From: Megalonaias nervosa
Taxonomy: Eukaryota; Mollusca; Bivalvia; Unionida; Unionidae
Length of the DNA: 64,000 bases
NCBI GenBank assembly: GCA_016617855.1
Contig: JAECUM010092833.1
Span: 186,001-250,000 of the forward strand
Direction of reading: 5' to 3'
Shown: positions 30,321 through 39,437 of the stretch, one piece after another
Layout of the letters: every line of letters begins with the position of its first letter
Numbering within the stretch: position 1 is the stretch's first letter
Position numbers and translations under genes: made by a program
The notes under the pieces: generated by a model
Database searches by the model: none
What the model was told of the DNA's origin: nothing
The model's input: only the letters and a program-made list of their open reading frames with translations

Positions 30321-30745
30321 CTGCTGTTCAGGAAAATCACGTGATTGAGATTCTGGAAAATTACCTATCTTTTACCTGATTCTAGAAAATCACGTGATTG
30401 AGTATTATTGAATCCCCAATCTTCTACCTGATTCTAGAAAATCACGTGATTGAGGCTGACGTTGCATAATGACTAATACATTTTACCTGGATGACGCATT
30501 ATTGATTTTCACATTACCTTATACAAGGCTAGGCAACATCTGTTAGGTACACATGTAATATATTAGTGTAAAAAGTATAGGATTATATCTGCGCTAGAAT
30601 CGGCCTCTTGGTTTTGAGAAAAATAAAAAAAATCGTTTGGGGTGGGAGTTTTAGGGTCTCTGAGAGAGTAATTTGTATTTGTTCTGAGAGTGGGGAGGGG
30701 GTAAAAAGAGGTCTTGAGATAGAATCGGCCTTTATCCTTACTACT
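30253..30745 (-). repeat. Right terminal inverted repeat of Polinton A
   Basis: It is the complement of 15030-15561, ending outward in 'cttactact'. The next base, 30746, begins a sequence that runs within 35 bp into the protease gene of element B. Confidence 0.9.
30335..30451. promoter_or_regulatory. Three AATCACGTGATT palindromes in the right repeat
   Basis: Copies lie at 30335-30346, 30388-30399 and 30440-30451, with the same roughly 52-bp spacing as in the left repeat and the same neighbouring 'tctagaa'. Confidence 0.65.
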
Positions 30746-30780
30746 CCAACCACTAACAATTAGCAATAACATCAAACAAA

Positions 30781-31338
30781 TTATTTTTGACAAGGTTGAC
30801 AACGTTGTGAAATCATGTGAGATTTCCATTGATGAAAGTCATGAGGCCATTGATGTACACTACGTTTCCCATCTAAAGACAAAAGATAGCCATAATGGTC
30901 ACAAAACCATCGATCTACTTTCTCATCGTTTCTAGAAGAGTGACGATCAAAATAAGTCACTAAATGTTCTAAAGGATATCCAAGACTGCGTTGATGAAGA
31001 AAATACACACAATATTGTCCACACACCATGGAATCTGTGCCATGTAATTTCACATTATTGACTCGTGTCGTTTGGGCATTTCTTCTCATAAAGTCAATGA
31101 TATCGTCTTCCAAAGGGGGTAATCCATACGAATCAAAATATTCCACACAATCCTCTTGAGGGAAGTAGACGGCAACCCAGTGAGTTCCTGGGAGATGACT
31201 TTCGTCCGTGTTGATGACATAAGCTTGATGGTCTTGAGGTTTGCGATGAGGTAGTTCATCTTTAGCGCACACGACAAGATTCCAAGAAGCAGTATACGAA
31301 CTATTGTTCAAAAGGTAATAAAGTTCCCAGGTATCCAT
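30781..31338 (-). CDS. Adenain-type cysteine protease of element B
   Basis: The intact product of 185 residues starts at ATG 31338 (the frame extends upstream only through a GTG). It has 'GTHWVAVYF' (His53), 'VEYFDSYG' (Asp69) and 'MVCGQYC' (Cys106). In adenain a Gln stands seven residues before the catalytic Cys; here that place holds His ('KLHGTDSMVC'), so the oxyanion residue may be changed. A Trp/His-rich C-terminal tail follows. The stop is only 35 bp from the junction with element A. Confidence 0.88.
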   Translation of the reverse strand: MDTWELYYLLNNSSYTASWNLVVCAKDELPHRKPQDHQAYVINTDESHLPGTHWVAVYFPQEDCVEYFDSYGLPPLEDDIIDFMRRNAQTTRVNNVKLHGTDSMVCGQYCVYFLHQRSLGYPLEHLVTYFDRHSSRNDEKVDRWFCDHYGYLLSLDGKRSVHQWPHDFHQWKSHMISQRCQPCQK

Positions 31339-31364
31339 GTTCTGTTGTGTTGTTTTTGTTTTTT

Positions 31365-31822
31365 TCACAGGTAATGATAAGTCATCAATTCAATTCTGAC
31401 TTTTTGTTTGAAACGCTCTGTCAAGTAGCCGTTTCTTCGCCTTGTCTCCGCACTCTGGGCTAAGAGAGCTTCGATGCAATAGATCTCTAGAGTAGTCAAT
31501 GGAGGGCAGGAAAGATCACGCAAGCCTTTATACCACTCATGCAACACTGCTTCTTCTGAGATGAGACTCCAAGCTTCGTCCAGATACTCGTCCAATTTTT
31601 CTTCTTGACTCATTCCCATATATTTATCGTGTTGAATTTGACTGGGATGATCGTTTTGACATCCATAGCAATCTCTCTTACTCAATTCCGTAGTTTTATC
31701 CGCCAAGTGTTAGCAAAACAGGACACTAAATGTTGTTCTTGTTCTGGCCATCTGGACGTGACTACTACCTTGTCCTCTTTGTCTTGGTCTTGGGGTTCTG
31801 CTTTCACGCTATCCTCCCATTC
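31365..31822 (-). pseudogene. Small acidic protein with 'CYGCQNDHPSQ' motif, frameshifted
   Basis: The frame at 31365-31706 carries 'CYGCQNDHPSQIQHD' and a helical C-terminus. I recall the 'C.GC..DHPSQ..HD' pattern from other invertebrate Polinton proteins of unknown role. It has no ATG of its own. The likely start is ATG 31822 in an acidic upstream phase, so one frame change lies near 31,690-31,700. It sits between capsid and protease genes. Confidence 0.55.
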
Positions 31823-31875
31823 CATGTCCAAAGATTCTCTATCGTTCAGTGAGGGATAGGAGTCTTCCACTGTGT

Positions 31876-33196
31876 CTAATAGTCTAGAATGACTTCTCTC
31901 AAACTGTTGATTTCGATGGTATTATCGAATTCGACATAGAAGATGACGTTGACCGTCTCGGTGAGAGCTTCTGCAAACTGAAGTTCCACACGCAGTTGGC
32001 CGGATTTTATAGGGTGGAAATGTCCCTTGTCGCTGCCTTGGACTGGAGTGAAATCAAAGGCCCACAAAGTGTAACCTTCTACATAATCTTCGTACGAAAT
32101 ACCGTGACTGGTGTTGGCTCCTAGTTGTCCCCGTAGCTTCATACAGGGACAAGTACGATCTCAAGTAATTCTTCTGGGCAAAGTTAGGTTCGATGGGTCT
32201 GGTACACAAGGTCTTGCCATCGCGACTGACTTCGATCTTGGACACTCTGTAGTGCTCAAACTGGAAAGGATTTTGATCGTGGACTCCGTTGAGGGCTGTA
32301 TTACTGACGATGCCAACGATTAAACGTTTGGGTAACTGTCTTTGGAACAGATGATTTTCGATCTTGGATCGGAGTCCAGCAGCAATGGTGAATGTTTTCA
32401 CTTCTACACGTCATATCGGATACTTGGCGGTCGTTCTACTCAATGTGTGACTGATGTCGTTTCCCGCTTTAGGTAACACTTCTACGCGACGCACGTAAAG
32501 TCTGGCTTCTTGGATGATGGTTTTGTACTCGTTGGCATGAGCCATCAAATGGAAAGCGACACTGCTGTGATTGAGTCTCAGGCGAATATCCACTCCGTTG
32601 AGCAAATACTTGTCTTGCAACCACATGTCCAAATGCAAACGATCCATCAGTTCTAAATTACGACCTTGCAGAATTTTCCTTCGACGGTCGTTAAAGCCCA
32701 CATTGTGAGGATCGTCATCGGCTGTCAGGGCTGTGTCGTTAAACTTGTTCTCACCTGCGGTGTCAGGTTTCCAAACTACGCAAGCATCCAGATGAGTGTT
32801 CTTGGCCTCTTTTCCGTACGTCAAGAGATTTTCTAGGTACGCTCGGTAAGGGTAAGTATCCATGCTACTGCTGACCAGTTTGTTATTCAAGTACAAATCC
32901 ACGTCGCTGAACAAGGAATGCATGAAATTATTGACGGGAGCTACTCTGGCATCGGCTTCCGGATTAGTGTTGTCCGTTTTGATCACTTTCAGTTTCAGAT
33001 ACAAGTAACTGCTATTCAGATCGAGATAATCTTCGGGCTGTCCTTTGATTTCAAACTCGATGGGAGCTGAATCCGTCAAAGAGGAGACGGGATGAAATTC
33101 GACCAATTGGGATTCTTGCATGGTCATCATGGTGGGTGGCATGGCAAACAGATCTAGTTCCGATTTGGAATAAGCGCAAGACTCTCGGTGCATCAT
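31876..33196 (-). pseudogene. Major capsid protein of element B, one nonsense codon and one frameshift
   Basis: From ATG 33196 the frame carries the double jelly-roll hallmarks of this common Polinton family: 'YLDLNSSYLYLKLKVIK', 'NNFMHSLFSDVDLYLNNKLV', 'YPYRAYLENLLTYG' and 'LDMWLQDKYLLNGVDIRL'. An in-frame TGA at 32411-32413 interrupts it and the same phase resumes at once. A frame change follows between 32,142 and 32,054, after which the C-terminal frame continues to 31876. The rest is well kept. A 'catataaag' box lies about 110 bp upstream of the start. Confidence 0.92.
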
Positions 33197-33305
33197 TTTC
33201 TCTGATTTAATAATCAAAAACGTCTAAGTCTCGGACGGTTTTTCTTTTCTTAGACTTTCTAGCTCTAGGGGTGTGAGGTCCTCTCAAGGGGTGTCTTCGT
33301 CGTCT

Positions 33306-33647
33306 TTATATGTTTTGTCCTTGCTGTGGTGTCAGGGAAGCAGGAATGCCTGACTCGGCATTGCCCAGGGCAATTTTAGGAGTTTCTCGCCGACCCAAAA
33401 TGTCTTTGCCCGTTTGAAGCAAGACATTTTTGCCTGCTCTCAAGAAAGATTCTTTGGGGTTTTGTTTGTCAGTGATGACATTTTGGAGATATTCTTTACC
33501 TTGGGTCAACGTGGTATCTTTCAAGGCGTGCAATCCCCGTGTCACCTTCGGTTTCAAAACGGAAGCCACTGTACGAAAGGCTGATGTGAGCGTATCACCT
33601 AAACCATGTCCTCGCTGTAGAGCAATTTCGTGGTACACAAGATACAT
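33306..33647 (-). CDS. Small virion protein, 'QRGHGLGD' type (pVI-like)
   Basis: The product of about 113 residues starts at ATG 33647 ('MYLVYHEIALQRGHGLGDTL'). An amphipathic 'LTSAFRTVASVLKP' follows, then a Lys/Gln-rich region. A 'QRG.GLG' start followed by an amphipathic helix is typical of a conserved small Polinton gene beside the capsid genes. A membrane-lytic, pVI-like role is inferred. It is intact and lies between the two capsid genes. Confidence 0.65.
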   Translation of the reverse strand: MYLVYHEIALQRGHGLGDTLTSAFRTVASVLKPKVTRGLHALKDTTLTQGKEYLQNVITDKQNPKESFLRAGKNVLLQTGKDILGRRETPKIALGNAESGIPASLTPQQGQNI

Positions 33648-33660
33648 GACTGACAAAAGG

Positions 33661-34572
33661 TTAGGGTAATCGTTTTCGAAAATGGAGTTTCACTGTGACT
33701 TTCCCTTTGTTGAATGCAATATTTTGTCCCAGATCTCCTTTTATAGTAATGATGACAGTGTCGAAATACAACTTACTGACGGGCAAATAGTCAGGATGTA
33801 CAAATTCGTGGTGAACGTGACAGGTGTTTCCACCTTCCTCGTTAGCATTCGTGGCAGAATCCACTTTGAAAGGAATGATACGCAGTAATGGTACGGAGGT
33901 GTGTCCCACCACGTTGTACTCCCCCACATTGGAATACTCAAAAATCAAATTCAGTCCTTGCTTCATTTCTACAGGGAATTTAAAATATTTCCCAAAATCT
34001 GAGTTACCTGTAACGGCTGGTATTTCGTTTCTCATCTTGATCAACTTGGGATCTCCACCCAAAATGTCATACAATTCAGGACAAAATGTAATGGGCAATA
34101 CTTTGTCCTCTGAAAATTTTATGAGTAGGCGACGAGATATTTTATGGTAATCGATCGTGACACTTTTTCTGGTTTTCTCCAAGACTTTACCAAACAAGTT
34201 ATTGAGCCTGTCAGCAATAGCGTTCACCAAATGTTGACCACTAAAATAATAGCCTGAGAGAATTTTCGACCGATAAGTGGTTCGTTTAGTTTTGGGGTCT
34301 TGTGATTTCATAGAGTCAGCTGCACTGCTGCGTTCATCCAAGGCTTGTTGCACTTGCTTGTCATGAACTTCTACTGTAAAAGTGTTTTGATTTTCGACGA
34401 TGTTTTTGATTTGTGTAGGGTGAATCATTTCCATTAAAGCCACTTCCCAATGGGCTTCGTGATCCAATTGAATGGCCTGAGGTAATTTGGCCGTGTAACA
34501 GCACAAAGTGTTATTGGGAGACACTTCCGTGGAACTGCCACTGGGTAACGTTAAGTAAAATTGGTTGTTCAT
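33661..34572 (-). CDS. Minor capsid (penton-like) protein of element B
   Basis: The intact 303-residue protein opens with 'MNNQFYLTLPSGSST', continues with 'YTAKLPQAIQLDHEAHWEVA' and ends with a jelly-roll strand ('KVTVKLHFRKRLP'). Both start and length match the penton-like proteins of Polintons, which form the capsid vertices. The ATG overlaps the end of the upstream membrane-protein frame by four bases, so the two genes are tightly packed. Confidence 0.85.
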   Translation of the reverse strand: MNNQFYLTLPSGSSTEVSPNNTLCCYTAKLPQAIQLDHEAHWEVALMEMIHPTQIKNIVENQNTFTVEVHDKQVQQALDERSSAADSMKSQDPKTKRTTYRSKILSGYYFSGQHLVNAIADRLNNLFGKVLEKTRKSVTIDYHKISRRLLIKFSEDKVLPITFCPELYDILGGDPKLIKMRNEIPAVTGNSDFGKYFKFPVEMKQGLNLIFEYSNVGEYNVVGHTSVPLLRIIPFKVDSATNANEEGGNTCHVHHEFVHPDYLPVSKLYFDTVIITIKGDLGQNIAFNKGKVTVKLHFRKRLP

Positions 34573-34982
34573 AATTCCAGAGTTTTAGTGTCCGAGGAGT
34601 CACTGGAAGTCAGAGGAGTGTCTAAAAGAGGATTTTTGTGATTGGATTGGTGACTGTTGGAAGGGGGACTAACGTTGGACGCAAGACTCCCGTTGTTGTT
34701 TCCGTTGGAAGAATATTTCAGAGACGCATTGGGAAGAAGGTAACCAATGCAACTGCTAAGTAAAATGGTCCACAATTGTTTGTCTCCTTGTTACAAACTC
34801 AAATTGGCAATGGCAGCACCGATGACACAATACACCACAAAGATTTGGCAGAAAAAGACGATTTGCGTTTTAGGCACACGTTCTCCACACCACACCCACA
34901 AGGGTTGCTTTTGTAGATCTTGCAGAGAAGAACTGGGCGACGGAGTGATTACTGTAGTAACTGAGGCTGTGTTGAAGGGCAT
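34569..34982 (-). pseudogene. Two-segment membrane protein with an in-frame TAA
   Basis: From ATG 34982 ('MPFNTASVTTV') the frame reaches a hydrophobic segment ('IVFFCQIFVVYCVIGAAIA'). It stops at TAA 34791-34793, and the same phase continues with a shorter hydrophobic segment ('WTILLSSCIGYLLP') and a Ser/Asn-rich tail. A 'ctataaaaag' TATA box lies just upstream, near 34,995. A short membrane protein at this place, between integrase and penton genes, would be plausible for a virion, but I do not recognise the family. Confidence 0.5.
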
Positions 34983-35009
34983 GATGGTCACTTCTTTTTA
35001 TAGTCGATG

Positions 35010-36095
35010 AGTTGCGAAGCGTCGATCCAAGAGTCAAAACTGGGAGGATATCCTTTCCAACGTACTTTGACTTCTTTGACACGTTGTTTTCCTACTTTTC
35101 GGGTTCTTCGATCGAGTATGCTTCGATCTCGTACACGTCGTCTTCTTTTTTGGTCACACGTTGTAACTCGGGCAAGTAAAACGTTCCTTTTAACACTTCT
35201 CCGTTCATGTCTTCTAATTTATAGACGGGAGGATGACGGCCACGCACTCGTTCAATGACACGAAACAATTCGGTGGTCCAGTTGGGTAAGTAACCTTTAT
35301 CGAAAGTGCGTTTGGTTTTGCCAATGCGCACCCAATCTCCTGCTACCAATACTCCACCTTTCTTGGGGGCAGTTACCGTCGAGGACGGACCAAACAGACG
35401 CTCGAAGACTGTCACTTCGTTGCCAGGAGTTACTTCTTGGGGGGCAATCCCAATGCTCCGATGGTAAGATTGATTGTACGATTGGACGAGGTGTGGCAAG
35501 ACGTCGATGTACTTGAGAGTGTGTTGATGCGTAAAATATTTCCACATGCGTTCTTTCAAGGTACGTTGAAAACGTTCCACGATGCTGGCTTTGGTTTCGG
35601 GATCCTCCGTGGTGGAAAAATGAATGTCACGTTTCTTCAATTCTTTTTGGAAAGCTTGGTTTAGAAATTCGGTGCCTTTGTCCGTTTGCCATCGAAGAGG
35701 GTGACGTCCACTTTGTTTCAACACCAGTTGGAGAGCTCGCACTACCTCACTGCTCGATTTGGAAGTCAATGGTACGACCCAAGCAAATTTGTAAAAGACA
35801 TCGATGACACAAAACAAATATTTGTAACCACGATTGTAGGTGGCTAAATGAGAGACATCGGCTAAATCGGCTTGCCATTGATGATCGATGCCCTCCACTC
35901 GGGTGCGACTTCTGGAAGTTTTCGTCGAATGGGTTTGTGTAAGGTGTACGTGGCTTGTTCTTGTAACCGTCGCTGCACATGAGGTAAACGGATACTTTTC
36001 AGTCGAGTTTTGGCAGCACGATACAATTTCTGAACTCTTCCGTAACCTGCGGGATGGGATGGATCGTAGTAAATGCTGGCTAACACCTTCTCCAT
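35010..36095 (-). pseudogene. Integrase of element B with chromodomain-like tail, two frameshifts
   Basis: The start is ATG 36095 ('MEKVLASIYYDPSHPAGYGR'), an N-terminal domain typical of Polinton integrases. The core (35092-35898) has 'WQADLADVS', 'WQTDKGTEFL' and 'SIVERFQRTL', giving the D, D and E of the catalytic triad (D11, D73 and E108 of that frame). The chromodomain-type end 'VKVRWKGYPPSFDSWI' follows in another phase at 35010-35090. Frame changes lie near 35,880-35,900 and 35,095. Unlike the integrase of A it has no phospholipase-like extension. Confidence 0.9.
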
Positions 36096-36682
36096 GTTTT
36101 TTTATAAGTGATCCACTCTTCGCTGATGGTACTCTGAAGTGGTTTAGAAACGGCTTTACGTGTCCGATGTGCCACAGGAGTAGAAGTGGAAGGTTGTTTT
36201 GGTGGTAGTGGTGGTGGTGGTGGTAGTAATGGGATGGCTTTGGTCTTCTTTTCTTTTTTCACTTCTGCTTTTCCTTCTATCTTTTTCACTTCTGTCAAAT
36301 GAGGAGTGGACATCATCTTTTTAACCCATGCTTTAAGTTCTTCTCGTTGGGGTGCAGGGGAATAGGTCAACAAGGACGCTACAATCTTACTAGGGATGGG
36401 AGCTGCTGATGGTGTTTGAAAGACTTTTCTTGCCTCTTCTTCCTCAGGCAACCGTGAGGCTGCCTCTGTCTTGACCACTGGGAACGGTAGTGGTTGTGGT
36501 GGTGGTGAACTTTTCATCAGGGCCTTAAAATCTTTCAGAGTGGGTAGAGCTGTTTCGTTTAAAGCTTTCTGGTGAAAGAGTTGCAGTCGTTGCAACAATT
36601 GACCGTACCGTTGCGATTTTTCCGTTTCTGACAAATCGCTGAGATCTATCAACGATTGCAATTCGTGTTGTAGCTGGGACAT
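36080..36682 (-). CDS. Helical, Pro-rich protein preceding the integrase
   Basis: From ATG 36682 ('MSQLQHELQSLIDLSDLSET') the product has a helical N-terminus. Pro-rich stretches follow ('SSPPPQPLPFP', 'LLPPPPPLPPKQP') with a Lys/Glu-rich segment between them. The frame stays open to 36766 but without an ATG. Its 3' end overlaps the integrase start by 16 bp. It occupies the place of a poorly conserved Polinton gene of unknown function and may correspond to the coiled-coil protein of A. An 'agataaaagg' box lies about 125 bp upstream. Confidence 0.5.
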   Translation of the reverse strand: MSQLQHELQSLIDLSDLSETEKSQRYGQLLQRLQLFHQKALNETALPTLKDFKALMKSSPPPQPLPFPVVKTEAASRLPEEEEARKVFQTPSAAPIPSKIVASLLTYSPAPQREELKAWVKKMMSTPHLTEVKKIEGKAEVKKEKKTKAIPLLPPPPPLPPKQPSTSTPVAHRTRKAVSKPLQSTISEEWITYKKTWRRC

Positions 36683-36755
36683 CTCGGTCAAATGAGGATT
36701 GGGAGGTAAATGCGGGGTCCGTTGTTCTTGCCTAAAGCTAGTTTTCGTCCTTCCA

Positions 36756-37130
36756 TCAGATTTCAATGGTGTCGTTTGAAATCTTTTGACTCCAGTGTCC
36801 TCCTTTTATCTTCTTGGAATTAGGGCGGGTAAAATATATCCCATCGCACTCAATATAGGTTTCGCTACATCGGTAATAAGTCTTAACATGGGTAACAATC
36901 CTCCGCGTTGCACCAGCATCTTTTTCTTTTGACGAATGGGTATTTTCTTTTGGTCCATTTGGCGAAGAACGTGTCGATGTTTGGCATTTTTTCTGATGTT
37001 TAGTCAAAGGTATCGTGCCTTTCAAGACGTTCAGACAACATTCACTCACCGTATCGATGACATCTTTGGAGGCGGTTTGAATGAGTTTTTTTCGCATGGG
37101 TGGAGGAGCTTTGGACAGGACGGACAACAT
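36756..37130 (-). pseudogene. Basic protein of the 'NVLKG.IPL' family, frameshifted copy
   Basis: The frame begins 'MLSVLSKAPPPMRKKLIQTA' and continues to 'CCLNVLKGTIPLTKHQKK', a helical block I recall from a common small Polinton protein. After that the phase changes near 37,010. Another phase encodes a hydrophobic C-terminus between about 36,840 and 36,920. The start is uncertain, since the same phase extends a few codons upstream of the ATG. It is probably a paralogue of the gene at 37871-38599. Confidence 0.5.
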
Positions 37131-37880
37131 GTCCCAATGTTTGACTAAACGAGGTGGCAGTCATTTCCTTTTCATTCCTTTGGGGGTAGATGAAGAATGT
37201 CTTTTGCGGGGTGAGATCTTTGTTTGTTGATTACGGGGCACACAGCAAAAAAATACACTAACGTCGATGACTTATCACACGGTCTTTTATCCTTTTCTGG
37301 GGACTATCGCTTCGTCATAAAGGTGATGATGTGTTTTCCAAAATCGCCAAAGAATCCTCCTCTTTGCTGACTCCTCTTTTTCTTTGGACGAGTGTGTCTT
37401 TTCTAGGGGTGTCGCCTATGTTTGGCAATGCGCTTTTTCGCATGACGAAACTGTCCTTTTCTTTTTCGTTTCAGGACAGGAGAACGACGATGAGGGAACA
37501 TCTTTTGGTGCACAAAAAAATACACTGACATCCATGGCTCAACATCCGTCTTTTTATCTTATTTTTTTGGAGCCTGTCCTTTAACCTTGTTGCAAAATCA
37601 TTGGCTATCTTATCAAATTCAAGGAAAGGGCCAAAGAAACCTCCCTTTTGGTGGCTTCTCCTTTTCTTTGGACGAGTGTCTTTTCTGAGGGTGACGTCGA
37701 TGTTTGGCTAAGCGTTTCTTAGGATGACGTGACTGTCTTTTTCGTTTTCCTTTTCCTTTTTGGACCGAAGAAGAACGACGATGGTAACGGTGTGCACTTC
37801 TTGGAGGGAGCATCTTTGGGCGTGCAGCAGCACAAAAACACTGATCCGTATTGTTTGCCTCGGGTCTTTTTTATACTGGA
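37131..37880 (-). repeat. Three diverged tandem units, each with TATA box and small basic frame
   Basis: Units of about 200-280 bp end near 37,285, 37,530 and 37,880. Each opens on the minus strand with 'gataaaaga' or 'agtataaaaaa' and then a 'gtgtttttttgctg'-like leader. The first unit codes a 64-residue Arg/Lys-rich peptide from ATG 37813 ('KGKGKRKRQSRHPKKRLAKH'). The second gives a 33-residue relative from ATG 37501 ('MFPHRRSPVLKRKRKG'), and the third is degenerate. In the first two, another phase encodes 'GGFFGPFL' or 'GGFFGDFG', so each unit looks like a frameshifted copy of a basic GGFFG virion gene, comparable to the one at 25479 in A. Confidence 0.6.
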
Positions 37881-38599
37881 ATGCGTCGCCACTGATTGTC
37901 TTTACGTCGTATCAACTTGATGACAGGCAACACACGTCGTGGAGGAGTTCGCAACGGACTAAATCGGGACAGTTCTTGCTTGGACAAATCCAGTAATCTC
38001 TGTAACACACCCGTTCTCTCTTGGACTTTGATTTTGGGGGCAGGTACTTTGTGAGCAGCGGCCACTGCCGCTAATGAGGAAGAGGGTGTCACCGCTGGTG
38101 GAGACGTTTTTGGAGACACTCTCTTACATGTAGAAGCTGTTTTCTGTGGATTTTTATTTTTCTTTTTCTGAGGCTGTGACCTGGTCTTGACACCGTTGCT
38201 CTTTTTCTTTTTCTTCTGGGTACGTTTGGGCGTGGCTTTTTTCTTAGGGACGACTTTGGGCGCATTGGGATCCCATTTTAAGAGGGAACGAATAATAACA
38301 CCTCCTAGAGAACTGCTTCCTCCAGGTTTCAAAATGATTTGCTTTTTGGTTTGAGTGTCAATGCGAGGATCGGCTAGTTGCGTCAAGGCGACTTTGTTTC
38401 TCTCAATAAAACGTTTGGTTTGATGTGGAATATGAATGATGCCTTGCAGTAATTCACGTGCTGTCACCATAAACCATCGTAAGACTTCTTTGAGACTAGC
38501 TTCTAAGACACGAGCACGTATTTGTGGATTTTTTTTGCGACTGATGCCATACAAGGCACGAATCAATTTAATAGGAAGATGAGACTGAAGGGACGTCAT
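37871..38599 (-). CDS. Basic DNA-binding-like virion protein, 242 residues
   Basis: The intact frame starts with a helical block ('LIRALYGISRKKNPQIRARV', then 'LLQGIIHIPHQTKRFIERNK') and 'KKQIILKPGGSSSLGGVI'. It then has a long Lys/Arg/Pro/Ser-rich tail (about residues 110-200) and a final basic segment. The first part resembles a common small Polinton protein; the tail suggests nucleic-acid binding, as in viral core proteins. A clear 'ctataaaaacc' TATA box sits about 40 bp upstream of the ATG. Confidence 0.6.
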   Translation of the reverse strand: MTSLQSHLPIKLIRALYGISRKKNPQIRARVLEASLKEVLRWFMVTARELLQGIIHIPHQTKRFIERNKVALTQLADPRIDTQTKKQIILKPGGSSSLGGVIIRSLLKWDPNAPKVVPKKKATPKRTQKKKKKSNGVKTRSQPQKKKNKNPQKTASTCKRVSPKTSPPAVTPSSSLAAVAAAHKVPAPKIKVQERTGVLQRLLDLSKQELSRFSPLRTPPRRVLPVIKLIRRKDNQWRRIPV

Positions 38600-38663
38600 G
38601 TTGACGATGTGTGAGACCGAGTCAAAGTGACCGAGGTTTTTATAGACTTTTTGGTGATTGTGA

Positions 38664-39300
38664 TTAAGTCGAAGAAGGGGACGTGTACACGACAGGCCCT
38701 CCGTCTTGGCACCAGTGGTGAAACAGATGGGTACGAAATCGCAAATAATCGGGAGTGGTGGGTTTTAAATCCACGAGTGAATAAGCGTGTGGGGTTTGAG
38801 TGGCATAGTCGTACGCATTTGTCAGCCAAGGTGTCCCTAACCGTTTGGCTAAGACTTGTACTTGCGATTTATCTCTAGGGCTTTTAAACAAGACCACGTA
38901 ATGAGCATTGAGACTGATGGTACGATGGGCTTTACTTTGTTGAAACAAATTCTGGGTAATGTAAATGACACTGGCATTACGATGATGCCCTTTGCGCGTA
39001 AACCAGAGTTTAATTTCTTCTTCGTCTTCTCTAACAATGTCGTCAAAAATAACCAAATGAGTTTGACTAGGGCCAGACACGATCCCGTCGTCTTCACCAG
39101 GAATGCCTTCCACAAAGACGATGGAATCGCCTTGACTTTCTCGCAGAAGGCTGTACGCCGATTGCCACTCTTTGTAACACCACACGATTCGTTGAGGTGG
39201 ACGATCGATCAAATGATGTTTATGTTCGATCAAACGTTTGACAAATTCGGTTTTGGCGAAGATACAAGGCCTCCCAACTAGTCCGATCTACGTGTTCGTC
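38664..39300 (-). pseudogene. Packaging ATPase (A32 type) with damaged P-loop
   Basis: The open frame covers the body of the enzyme: 'THLVIFDDIVREDEEE' (Walker B), 'NASVIYITQNLFQQ' (sensor) and a normal C-terminus. It has no ATG. Just upstream in the same phase the P-loop position reads 'GRPCIFAKTEF'; the usual Gly before Lys-Thr is Ala, and a TAG stands a few codons earlier. A second phase is open further upstream to about 39,360, next to 'aagtataaaaac' (about 39,398), so an indel near 39,270 is likely. The copy cannot be a working ATPase as read. Confidence 0.85.
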
Positions 39301-39437
39301 AATGACTTTGACAGAGGAGGAAGAGGGAGCAGAGACAGTAGAGGTAGCCCTAGTAGTGTAAGAAATGTCACTTTTGACACGAAGACAGACAAGACAAGAG
39401 TTTTTATACTTTTTTCAGGACACGTTTATTGTCATCT

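Larger units (their letters stand above)
15030..30745. mobile_element. Polinton/Maverick element A (15.7 kb)
   Basis: The element is bounded by inverted repeats of about 500 bp that begin 'agtagtaag'. Inside are polymerase B, integrase, adenain-type protease, packaging ATPase, major and minor capsid genes and several small virion-type genes: the defining set of Polintons, which are integrated relatives of adintoviruses and adenoviruses. Coding DNA is strongly AT-rich, unlike element B. The six bases outside each end differ ('atttat' left, 'ccaacc' right), so the usual 6-bp target duplication is absent. That points to rearrangement after insertion or to an assembly join. Many genes carry frameshifts. 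Confidence 0.95.
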
